Part shown: piece after piece, positions 55,197 through 64,000 of the stretch
Layout of the letters: the number at the start of each line of letters is the position of its first letter
Numbering within the stretch: the first letter of the stretch is position 1
NCBI GenBank assembly: GCA_903945375.1
Contig: CAJAVP010000100.1
Location: 62,001 to 126,000 of the forward strand
Source: an uncultured Methylococcaceae bacterium
Lineage (GTDB): Bacteria; Pseudomonadota; Gammaproteobacteria; Methylococcales; Methylomonadaceae
DNA: 64,000 bases
Direction of reading: 5' to 3'
Position numbers and translations under genes: made by a program
Notes under the pieces: model-generated
Database searches by the model: none
What the model was told of the DNA's origin: nothing
The model's input: the letters and a program-made list of their open reading frames with translations, nothing else

Positions 55197-56777
55197 ATGA
55201 CCCAAATTAATAATACCCTCAACCGACTCCGAGACCGCAATCAAGAGCAGCTGCTCTGCGGAGGACTCAAAGGGATAGAAAAAGAAAGCCTGCGATTAAA
55301 TCAAGACGGATTGATTGCCCAAACCCATCATCCCTATGGCTTAGGTTCAGCTTTAACACATCCTTATATTACAACGGATTATTCAGAAGCTCTGATTGAG
55401 TTAATTACGCCGCCCTTTGCTGATATCAGTGACACCTTAACTTACTTGCACCGCATTCATCAATTCGTTTACCAACACCTCGACAATGAAATATTGCTGG
55501 CAAGCAGTATGCCGTGCGGAATAAATAGCGATGAAAGTATTCGAATTGCAGAATATGGCACATCGAATATCGGGCGTATGAAACATATCTATCGCCACGG
55601 ACTCTGGCATCGTTATGGACGCACCATGCAGGCTATTGCCGGTATACATTTTAATTACTCGGTGCCTGATGCCTTATGGTCAGCCTTACATCAAATACAA
55701 GCCAGCCCCTTACATCTTGAGCAATTCACCGCAGCCGGATATTTCGGATTGATTAGAAACTTCCAACGCATTGGCTGGTTGATTTTGTATTTATTTGGTG
55801 CCTCACCGGCGATTTGCAAAAGCTTTTTTAACAGCCGTCCCGAACTTAAGCAGCAATTTGACGAATTTGACAGCCATACCCTTTACCACCCGTATGCGAC
55901 ATCCTTGCGAATGAGTGATATTGGTTATAAAAGCAAAAACCAAGCAAATCTTTGCATCGACTACAATTCGCTCTCCGGCTATGTAAGTAGTCTTTGCAAA
56001 GCGATTAGCACACCTTATCCGGATTACCAAAAAATAGGGGTCGTCGTTGGACAAGAATACCGTCAACTCAATGACAATATTTTGCAAATTGAAAACGAAT
56101 TTTACAGCACCATCCGCCCTAAGCAGATCACTGAATCCTGTGAAAAACCCACGGTAGCACTCAAACACCGAGGTGTTCGTTATATTGAAATGCGCTCATT
56201 AGATTTAGACGTATTTCAAGCACTAGGTATTGATGCCCATAAAGCTCGTTTTGTTGAAGCCTTATTACTAACCTGCTTATTGACAGATAGCCCAATGATT
56301 AGTGAACAAGATCACCTGATTCACAATGCCAATCAACTGGTCGTTGCTCATGAGGGAAGAAAGCCGGGCTTGCTACTCAACAAAAATCAGCAAATGATCC
56401 CGCTATCCGTCTGGGCAAACGAGATATTGGAGACTATGCGACCCGTTTGCGCCATTTTAGATAGCGCAGATCCCGATCAACCGTACAGCTTCGCACTTGA
56501 ACAGCAGCAACAACTGATTGAAAACCCAGACTTAACCGCCTCTGCTCGACAATTAGCCTTCATGAACCAACAATCTCAGTCGTTTGCTAGTTTTGCCCAT
56601 ACAAAATCCACAGAACACGCAAATTATTTCAAACAAAATAAACTAGATTCGCTTAATACCTCACAGTTTACTGAAATGGCAAGCCAATCTCATGACAAAC
56701 AACACGAAATAGAAGCCACACCCCAGCTTCCATTTGATGAGTTTCTAAACCGCTATTTTTCACAAACCTGCGACTAA
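55197..56777 (+). CDS. gshA: Glutamate-cysteine ligase, type 1
   Basis: GshA makes gamma-glutamylcysteine, the first step of glutathione. I start at the ATG at 55197 (MTQINNTLNRLRDRNQ), 526 residues, close to E. coli GshA (518); the frame extends 23 codons upstream, with another ATG at 55158 possible. GGLKGIEKESLRL near residue 23 carries the Mg-ATP glutamates, DYSEALIELITPP the next block, and RYIEMRSLDLDVF the conserved C-terminal core. cysH follows after 4 bases, which suggests co-expression with sulfate reduction. gshB is not in view. Confidence 0.94.
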   Translation: MTQINNTLNRLRDRNQEQLLCGGLKGIEKESLRLNQDGLIAQTHHPYGLGSALTHPYITTDYSEALIELITPPFADISDTLTYLHRIHQFVYQHLDNEILLASSMPCGINSDESIRIAEYGTSNIGRMKHIYRHGLWHRYGRTMQAIAGIHFNYSVPDALWSALHQIQASPLHLEQFTAAGYFGLIRNFQRIGWLILYLFGASPAICKSFFNSRPELKQQFDEFDSHTLYHPYATSLRMSDIGYKSKNQANLCIDYNSLSGYVSSLCKAISTPYPDYQKIGVVVGQEYRQLNDNILQIENEFYSTIRPKQITESCEKPTVALKHRGVRYIEMRSLDLDVFQALGIDAHKARFVEALLLTCLLTDSPMISEQDHLIHNANQLVVAHEGRKPGLLLNKNQQMIPLSVWANEILETMRPVCAILDSADPDQPYSFALEQQQQLIENPDLTASARQLAFMNQQSQSFASFAHTKSTEHANYFKQNKLDSLNTSQFTEMASQSHDKQHEIEATPQLPFDEFLNRYFSQTCD

Positions 56778-56781
56778 GCCT

Positions 56782-57504
56782 ATGCTTACTATTGATATCG
56801 AAGCCTTACAAACTGAACTGACCCATCAAAAACCACGTATTATTCTCACAAAAGCATTGGAATTGTTTGACAATATAGCCATTTCTTTCAGTGGTGCTGA
56901 GGATGTGGTGCTCATTGATATGGCGGTGAAAATCAAAAAAGACATCGCTGTTTTTTGTTTAGATACGGGGCGTCTGCATCCTGAAACCTATCGTTATATC
57001 GAAAAAATTCGCCAACATTATCAATTGGACATTGAACTATTAAGCCCGGATCGTCATTGTTTAGACGATTTTGTGAAGAGAAAAGGCTTATTTAGTTTTT
57101 ATCAAGACGGTCATCATGAATGTTGCAGCTTGCGTAAAGTTGAGCCATTGGCACGCAAAATCGCTGGCCTAGAGGCGTGGATTACCGGACAACGAAAAGA
57201 CCAAAGCTTGGACACCCGCCAACACATCCCCGAAGTTCAAGTCGATAGCACCTTCTCCACCGCTCAGCATCGCCTGCTAAAATTCAATCCGCTGCTCAAC
57301 TGGAGCTCCGCACAAGTTTGGGATTATATTCATGTCTACGAAGTCCCTTATAACGAACTGCATAGCCGAGGCTTTGTTAGCATAGGTTGCGAACCGTGCA
57401 CCAAACCCATATTACCCAACCAACACGAAAGAGCGGGACGGTGGTGGTGGGAGGATGAAACCAAAAAAGAATGTGGACTCCACGCCAGCAATCTGCATTC
57501 ATAA
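56782..57504 (+). CDS. cysH: Adenylyl-sulfate reductase, assimilatory [4Fe-4S] type
   Basis: CysH reduces activated sulfate to sulfite. The 240 residues have the PP-loop-like SFSGAEDVVLIDMA (about 31-44), and the CC...CxxC set (HECCSLRKVEPL and IGCEPCTKP) that binds a [4Fe-4S] cluster. This set marks APS reductases and is absent from E. coli PAPS reductase. The catalytic Cys is in KKECGLHAS near the C-terminus. With the sulfate importer at 32.9-36.9 kb it completes two ends of assimilation. Confidence 0.95.
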   Translation: MLTIDIEALQTELTHQKPRIILTKALELFDNIAISFSGAEDVVLIDMAVKIKKDIAVFCLDTGRLHPETYRYIEKIRQHYQLDIELLSPDRHCLDDFVKRKGLFSFYQDGHHECCSLRKVEPLARKIAGLEAWITGQRKDQSLDTRQHIPEVQVDSTFSTAQHRLLKFNPLLNWSSAQVWDYIHVYEVPYNELHSRGFVSIGCEPCTKPILPNQHERAGRWWWEDETKKECGLHASNLHS

Positions 57505-57585
57505 AAATCAGCGCGTATCGTAGGCATCATCCCCATCGATTTGCCATATGCGAATGATCTAGGACATCTATAATGCACTACGCTT

Positions 57586-60015
57586 TTAAATATTAAAATG
57601 ACTCAAGGATACAGACAATTCGCGTGTTTGATCTTCAAGCGATTCTGCGGCAGCGGCGGCTTGTTCAACTAATGCCGCATTCTGTTGTGTTGCATCATCC
57701 ATTTGTCTAATGGCTTGATTGACTTGACTAATTCCCATAGATTGTTCAGCAGATGCGCTGGTAATTTCAACAATAATGGCTTTGACATGGCTAATTGCCC
57801 GCACAATTTCATCCATTGTCTGTCCAGCGGTAAAAACCAATTGACTGCCGGTGTTCACTTTATCAACTGAATCATTAATTAAATTATTAATCTCGCCGGC
57901 TGCATTACCGGCTCGTTGAGCTAAATGACGCACTTCGGTCGCAACAACAGCAAAGCCTTTGCCTTGTTCACCGGCGCGGGCGGCTTCAATGGCTGCATTT
58001 AGAGCTAAGATATTGGTTTGAAATGCAATTTCATCTATAACGGAAATAATGTCTACAATTCGTTGCGATGATTGATTAATATCATCCATAGTGTTTACTA
58101 CTGAATTGACCGCTTTAGATCCGCGTGTTGCAATGCTCACCGCTTGTTCAGACAATTCATTAACCCGCAAGGCATGGGAATTATTTTGTTGGACGGTAGA
58201 TGTTAGCTCTTGCATACTCGCTGTCGTTTGTTCTAGGCTCGCCGCTTGTTCTTCGGTGCGATGAGATAAATTATTATTGCCAGCGGCAATTTCTTTAGCA
58301 GCGCTATTGATCAGCGTTGCAGCCTCATGCACTTGACTAATCAACTGTTTTAAATTCTTTGCAGTATGGTTAATACCTGTTGTGACTTTACCAAAGATGC
58401 CAGGGTAATTTTGCTGTATCGATTGCGTTAAATCGCCTTCCGCCAGTGCTTCAGCAACTCGAACAATATCATTTAAACTTTCTAAAGCATCGACGGTTAA
58501 GTTGATATTATCTTTTAATACTGCCAATTCTCCCTGTCCTTCAACGGTAACACGTCGAGAGATATCACCGGAGGCAATACACGCCATAACGTGACCAATA
58601 TCACTAAACATAGCCTGCATAGCGGCTTCTGCGTTATTGACATTATCTATTGCCTGTTTAAATTCGCCTTTACAGCGAATAGTGATACGTTTTGAAAAAT
58701 TACCATTGCGTAGGGCTTGCATGGCTTGATTTAGCGCAGTGATAGTCTGAGTTAATTCATCAACCGTTGAATTGACATTCTCTTTTAAACGCTTTAGGTC
58801 GCCGTTGACATTCACTTCAACACGAACTTGGAAATTACCATTTTCAAGAGCGCTCATAACCGAATTAGTTTCTTGTAATGCCGTTTGTAGTGTCGCAATC
58901 ATATTGCTAAATGCTTGTGCGGTTTGTCCAATTTCATCGCGTGACTGATAATCGATTGTTTTAGAAAAATCTCCGGTTTTATCAACTTCAACAATAGCAT
59001 CTCTTATCAGTGAGAGTGGGTTAGTAATGGTTTTGGTAATTAAACGAACAAGAATAAAAGTGATAATAAATACAATGAGGGTACTCAAAATATTGCCGAT
59101 TAATGCGGTGAGTGCGGTGGCTTGGATTGTTTTAGCACTGTATTGTAAGTCAGTGATTAAACGATCTTCAACTATTTTCATAGCATTAATACGCAAGGTT
59201 GCCATATCAAACCAATAGCTACTCTCTATTCCTAATGGCGTGTCTAGTGGTGATTGAAAAACGTATTTACGTAATCTATCGACCTCATCAATCGCATTTC
59301 CTGTTACGGTATTAGTGTGGAAAGCCATTTGATCAGGCTTTGTAATTTGAACAAATTGATTCAAGCTCGCATTATATTCGCCAAAATTGACTGATATTTT
59401 TAATAAGTGCGCCAAATCCAATTTATTGATTGCAAAAACACCTGAAATAAGCGCACGTTCACGACCTGCACGTTCTTTCATATTTAGATAGGCCAAATAA
59501 ATATTAGCCCCACGCATAATTTCATCGTCTTTAACTTGCTTGCCTGTATCATTTGATAATTCAAGTAATGATTGAATTATTTCCGTATATTGGCTTGCAG
59601 CCACTAAGCCATCAATTGCGAATTCATCTGCTTGTTTGCGTAATGCTTTGAGTTTGCTTAATTGTGTAAGAGAGTTTTTAAATGTATCTTTCCCTTTTGC
59701 AATACGGCTATTGATATCATTTGTTAATAATTGAAGTGTTTTATCACTTTCAAGTCGCAGTTCTGGAAGCTTATCTGCCATTTTTGCGCCATGGCTACTA
59801 ATAAAACCGACCGTTGTACCGCGTTCCTTTTGTAACTGGTGAATAGTTGCGCCAATTTCAGATACAAAATAGCTATCTTGAATTAATGCTTTTGACGTTG
59901 AATAGCGCGTCAATTTATCAATAAGCATGAGTGAACTAAAAATAACAATACCTAACATGGGTAAAAATAACATGAGAAGCAATTTACTTTTAATCGGTAT
60001 ATTTTTAATGGCCAT
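57586..60015 (-). CDS. Methyl-accepting chemotaxis protein with NIT sensor and multiple HAMP domains
   Basis: An 809-residue chemoreceptor. A membrane span (about 12-33) is followed by a periplasmic NIT domain (about 50-290; [17 protein letters not shown]), a family associated with nitrate/nitrite sensing. After the second span (about 305-330) come several HAMP-like units in series (about 330-560; [50 protein letters not shown]). The signalling hairpin contains [20 protein letters not shown] at its tip (about 655-675). The strand opposes cysH, with a 81-base gap. No C-terminal CheR-tethering pentapeptide is visible. Nitrate or nitrite as ligand is inference. Confidence 0.9.
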   Translation of the reverse strand: MAIKNIPIKSKLLLMLFLPMLGIVIFSSLMLIDKLTRYSTSKALIQDSYFVSEIGATIHQLQKERGTTVGFISSHGAKMADKLPELRLESDKTLQLLTNDINSRIAKGKDTFKNSLTQLSKLKALRKQADEFAIDGLVAASQYTEIIQSLLELSNDTGKQVKDDEIMRGANIYLAYLNMKERAGRERALISGVFAINKLDLAHLLKISVNFGEYNASLNQFVQITKPDQMAFHTNTVTGNAIDEVDRLRKYVFQSPLDTPLGIESSYWFDMATLRINAMKIVEDRLITDLQYSAKTIQATALTALIGNILSTLIVFIITFILVRLITKTITNPLSLIRDAIVEVDKTGDFSKTIDYQSRDEIGQTAQAFSNMIATLQTALQETNSVMSALENGNFQVRVEVNVNGDLKRLKENVNSTVDELTQTITALNQAMQALRNGNFSKRITIRCKGEFKQAIDNVNNAEAAMQAMFSDIGHVMACIASGDISRRVTVEGQGELAVLKDNINLTVDALESLNDIVRVAEALAEGDLTQSIQQNYPGIFGKVTTGINHTAKNLKQLISQVHEAATLINSAAKEIAAGNNNLSHRTEEQAASLEQTTASMQELTSTVQQNNSHALRVNELSEQAVSIATRGSKAVNSVVNTMDDINQSSQRIVDIISVIDEIAFQTNILALNAAIEAARAGEQGKGFAVVATEVRHLAQRAGNAAGEINNLINDSVDKVNTGSQLVFTAGQTMDEIVRAISHVKAIIVEITSASAEQSMGISQVNQAIRQMDDATQQNAALVEQAAAAAESLEDQTRELSVSLSHFNI

Positions 60016-60079
60016 TGTATTACCTTAATATATTTTATATTGCAATGCTAATAGGATATTATTAGCTTAAAATAGAACA

Positions 60080-62233
60080 TCAATCCTGAAGCCTGATTTG
60101 AGAAGGCATATTTGCCAATAAATCAATATGAAATGCTAAGGCATCTGGTTTATGTAAGAGTCCCTCTTCACCTGAGGCATTGGGATTTAATTGTCTTTTC
60201 TCAATAAAATCGACCATTCGGCGACTATTATAGATCAGCAAAACACGATGGCCGTGATTGCTGTGATAAATTTGATAGGCCACATTTATTTCTTCAAAGC
60301 ACGGGTTTCGGTTTAACCACGCATCAAGCTGCGTATTGTCCCCTTCTGTCAGTAAGCGTAGAACCGAATCGGCATGGTTGTAAATCAATGATTTTAAATA
60401 ATCTAGCAACAAACCGGCTAATTGATGCCGTTGTAATGCGCGTACCTCATCATCGGAAAAATCAAAACTCTCAGCAACCAAATAATGTTTATTACGTTCA
60501 CCATCATTGGCAAACAACGATATTTTTGCCAAATCGGCGTGTTGTAACGCTTCTAAAAAAGACAGTGGCGCACGAATATGTTTATCGACCGTCACAACCC
60601 AAGGCAGCGCACGGCTGGTTCTAATAAAGCGCTCTTGTACACTTTTAATCACGGCAGAGCGAGGTAATTCATCATCACGACCTTGCGGTTTAACAAGAAA
60701 CGCATCAATTGCGGTGATTTGGGTATGAAAACCTGCTGAGTTAAATTCGGAAATAATATCAGCATAACGCGGCTTATAAGGAATGCCCGTGCCGTCATAC
60801 AACAGATTAATCCGCAACATACGGGCATGGCGTGATACCAATCCGCGTAAACGATTGGCAAACGGTTCGACAAAAACATAATCGTCACTGTGATGACTAG
60901 CGGCGGTTAATACGCTGTATAAATCACTGAGCTTGCGAAATTCGTCCAGTGAAGCAATGACGAAGTTTTCATGGCATTGCGCCATCGCAATTTCTTCGAC
61001 GGCGGTTTTTCCTGAGCCCGCTCCGCCCATACTCATAAAGAGTTTGGGATAGGCATCAGCGATTTTTCCTTCAAAAATACGCTCTTTTGAGTCTTCAAGC
61101 TTTTGGGTGATCTTGACCAATCGCTCATAGGCAATCTCAACGCCACGCCGCAACCGCTCATCATTGCCAGCATTATGTAGTAGTTGATTTTTTAGTGCGA
61201 GATTAGCCGTTAAATCAAACACTATCGCCGATTCTCCGAGACATTGTTTAATTAATTGCAGCAATTCGGTATGGCCCGGAGCGCGTAGACCAGTCAGAAT
61301 GTTCACATCCAGACAAAACAGCGGTGCGATGCCTTGCTCAGTGATGTGAATGCCATCACAACTACGCTGCTGACGCAGATGCTCTGTTCCGGGCAGATAG
61401 CCAATAACGGTTTTAGAAAGCTCAGGGGGATAGTCGGCAAATTGTTTACCCGGTAAAAATAAGTCTTCTCGAATACTGGCAAGTGGGACTAAGCCGCCGT
61501 TGACGGTAACCAAACAGGCTACGCCCTCTGGTGTCTCATGAAATAAAAACGGAATGCCTTGCACAAAGCGTTTATGTTCTGGCCATTTTCCATAGGCATT
61601 GGGCTGATTTTGTAAATTTACGCGGCGAGTCGGATCCAGTGCATGTTCAAAAGCTAGCGTAATCGTTGCTAAATCGCTTTCAGGATCATGTAATCCTTTA
61701 CAGTCTTGAGCCGTTAAACGCCGATAATCAATACCTTGAGGATAAACACTATTAAATGCCGGCAAATTGCTCAACACGACCATAAAGAAATCCAGACAAA
61801 TGCGATTGCCATAACTGAACGGTCTGACTAAACGCATTTTTTGATAAAACACGCTTAAACGCTCGGCGATATTGGCGGTGTACATCACAAAGCCATTATT
61901 ATCAAAAATAGCCGTATCTTCATTATCTTCATCATCTAGCACTAAACGCTCAATTACTAAGCGAAACTGTTTACGCTTGTTAGCTTCCAGCATTGTGCCG
62001 GGGCGATGGTTGACGGTTGCTTGTTCTTTCCAATCATAAAAGAGTTCCCGATGAATACGCGAGAATAGCTCGGTCAAATAAGTCACTCGTTTGGCTTGAT
62101 CGTGGGATACGGTATTTTCTATTTCTCGCTGTAAGGTGCTTTGCATAACGCAGCCTCGGGCAATGGCCAAAGCGGTACGCAATTTTTTAAGGTGGTCGTA
62201 ACGGGAGAGCGTGTGCGTAGAAGGAGTATTCAC
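60080..62233 (-). CDS. Large zeta-toxin-like kinase with Fic-like N-terminal segment
   Basis: A 717-residue protein. The C-terminal half (about 395-560) has zeta-toxin features: Walker A GGAGSGKTAVEE (about 407), the DEFRKLSDLYSV base-aspartate segment (about 433), and a downstream Arg-containing lid region. Zeta kinases phosphorylate UDP-sugars or related substrates. The N-terminal half holds LVRPFSYGNRICLDFF (about 134-149), which resembles the Fic motif HPFxxGNxR but lacks the catalytic His, so AMP transfer may be lost. The start is GTG with AAAGG upstream. No epsilon-type antitoxin gene is adjacent, unlike plasmid zeta. An in-cis regulator role for the N-terminus is possible. Substrate unknown. 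Confidence 0.65.
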   Translation of the reverse strand: MNTPSTHTLSRYDHLKKLRTALAIARGCVMQSTLQREIENTVSHDQAKRVTYLTELFSRIHRELFYDWKEQATVNHRPGTMLEANKRKQFRLVIERLVLDDEDNEDTAIFDNNGFVMYTANIAERLSVFYQKMRLVRPFSYGNRICLDFFMVVLSNLPAFNSVYPQGIDYRRLTAQDCKGLHDPESDLATITLAFEHALDPTRRVNLQNQPNAYGKWPEHKRFVQGIPFLFHETPEGVACLVTVNGGLVPLASIREDLFLPGKQFADYPPELSKTVIGYLPGTEHLRQQRSCDGIHITEQGIAPLFCLDVNILTGLRAPGHTELLQLIKQCLGESAIVFDLTANLALKNQLLHNAGNDERLRRGVEIAYERLVKITQKLEDSKERIFEGKIADAYPKLFMSMGGAGSGKTAVEEIAMAQCHENFVIASLDEFRKLSDLYSVLTAASHHSDDYVFVEPFANRLRGLVSRHARMLRINLLYDGTGIPYKPRYADIISEFNSAGFHTQITAIDAFLVKPQGRDDELPRSAVIKSVQERFIRTSRALPWVVTVDKHIRAPLSFLEALQHADLAKISLFANDGERNKHYLVAESFDFSDDEVRALQRHQLAGLLLDYLKSLIYNHADSVLRLLTEGDNTQLDAWLNRNPCFEEINVAYQIYHSNHGHRVLLIYNSRRMVDFIEKRQLNPNASGEEGLLHKPDALAFHIDLLANMPSQIRLQD

Positions 62234-62388
62234 TGCGGCCTTTAAATTTGGATTGAGAAAAACGTAACTAGACGGTCAAACTATATCAGTTTGGCTAAGC
62301 TTAATAAATGTAGAAAAACATCAAACGACAATAAGATTTTTTGTCGACAAACAACCTTAATAATGCCGAGTCTATTTGGTTAGCATGA

Positions 62389-63363
<975 letters not shown>

Positions 63364-63368
63364 CGACT

Positions 63369-64000
63369 TTGCGTTTTTTATTAATCGTCATTCTTATGCT
63401 GACGGGTTGTGCAACACCCGCTCAGCATTATGCAAACGAAGCCATTAAGCTGGGCTTAACCGAAGCGACGGTCACCACGCCAACGTTCCAGCATCGTTTA
63501 TACCTCAATGCCTTAGCACAAACACCGAGTTTACCCGCTAGAGACTTACATGTTTATTTAGATGGTGATGGTACGCCCTGGGAACAAGAGCGTTGGCCTG
63601 CGGATGATCCTACCGCAAGAAATCCGATGCTATTACGATTGATGGCAATGGATAATTCCCCGGCTATTTTACTGGGTCGTCCTTGTTATCATGGTTTAAG
63701 CCATTCGTTAGGTTGCGAAGGCCGTTTATGGACATCAAAACGCTATGCGCGAGACATTGTTGACAGCATGGCGGCAGCTTTAAAAAGCTGGCTACAAACC
63801 CATCCTTTTAACCATCTGGTTTTGATAGGGCATAGTGGTGGTGGCACATTAGCCACATTGATGGTTGAGCAAATCGCAGAAGTACAAACGGTGGTGACCT
63901 TAGCGGCTAATTTGGATGTCGCGGCTTGGTGTCGATTTCATGATGCCGAGCCTTTGTTAGATTCGCTAAACCCAATGACTGAAAAACCACTGGCTTCACA
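63369..64000 (+). CDS. Alpha/beta-hydrolase lipoprotein, truncated by the window edge
   Basis: An open frame with no stop before the end, at least 210 residues. The likely start is TTG at 63369 (FLLIVILMLTGCATP): a short hydrophobic leader with lipobox LTGC, so the product should be a lipoprotein. A later ATG at 63396 would remove the leader. LIGHSGGGTLATL (about 158-170) is the nucleophile elbow of alpha/beta hydrolases, with Ser in GHSGG. The upstream oxyanion-like part is HVYLDGDGTPW. The substrate is unknown. It lies 5 bases after hemF, possibly in the same transcript. Confidence 0.7.
   Translation, partial: MRFLLIVILMLTGCATPAQHYANEAIKLGLTEATVTTPTFQHRLYLNALAQTPSLPARDLHVYLDGDGTPWEQERWPADDPTARNPMLLRLMAMDNSPAILLGRPCYHGLSHSLGCEGRLWTSKRYARDIVDSMAAALKSWLQTHPFNHLVLIGHSGGGTLATLMVEQIAEVQTVVTLAANLDVAAWCRFHDAEPLLDSLNPMTEKPLAS

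Overview
The window reads as chromosomal DNA of a gammaproteobacterium of moderate GC content (about 40-45% by eye). Supporting points are the aceE-aceF-lpd operon of homodimeric-E1 type, a prfB gene with the classical +1 frameshift followed by lysS, single-subunit BirA, type 1 GshA, Crp-type regulation and a hisBHAFIE-tatABC run. An assimilatory [4Fe-4S] APS reductase, a heme d1/cytochrome cd1 locus, EutBC, heptad-repeat proteins and many small palindromic intergenic repeats would fit a sulfur- or methane-oxidising lineage (Thiotrichales or Methylococcales). That placement is inference. No tRNA, rRNA, phage, transposase or CRISPR array is visible.

Layout. 1-4.1 kb: 5' part of a ModE-like regulator, a DUF2817 peptidase-like protein and a PAS/GGDEF/EAL protein. 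4.4-9.9 kb: pyruvate dehydrogenase operon. 10.2-11.5 kb: a 50-residue membrane protein with its own terminator, divergent from a LysR regulator. 11.7-14.7 kb: rhodanese, TypA and a PIN-domain protein. 14.9-19.9 kb: histidine biosynthesis and Tat export genes, ended by a terminator shared with convergent sodB. 20.7-27.1 kb: accessory stretch with a CYTH phosphatase, two heptad-repeat proteins (one with a nuclease-like domain) and a 1376-residue secreted RTX/FG-GAP protein. 27.4-31.3 kb: rimK, eutB, eutC and a YgjP-like metalloprotease. 31.5-36.9 kb: cheB and the sulfate importer sbp-cysT-cysW-cysA. 37.0-39.4 kb: a PRTase/TRSP protein and an AmrS-type radical SAM enzyme. 39.5-45.4 kb: the nir locus (cytochrome cd1, two small c-type cytochromes, an HPP membrane protein, nirF, nirD, nirL, nirG, nirH). 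45.7-50.5 kb: a diguanylate cyclase, then SPOR, coaX, birA and crp-like genes on the minus strand. 51.1-54.2 kb: lysS, a PilZ gene and prfB. 54.5-57.5 kb: DUF502, gshA, cysH. 57.6-62.2 kb: a NIT-domain chemoreceptor and a large zeta-toxin-like kinase. 62.4-64 kb: hemF and a truncated lipoprotein hydrolase.

Connections. The sulfate importer and CysH/GshA form a sulfur-assimilation theme. The nir genes encode most of heme d1 assembly plus a cd1 enzyme and a candidate nitrite channel, and a nitrate/nitrite-type chemoreceptor lies in the same window; nirJ and nirE are absent, so the pathway must be completed elsewhere or by another enzyme. The most unusual items are the zeta kinase with a Fic-like N-terminal segment, the HPP gene inside the nir operon, the TRSP/AmrS pair, and the coiled-coil/RTX accessory block.
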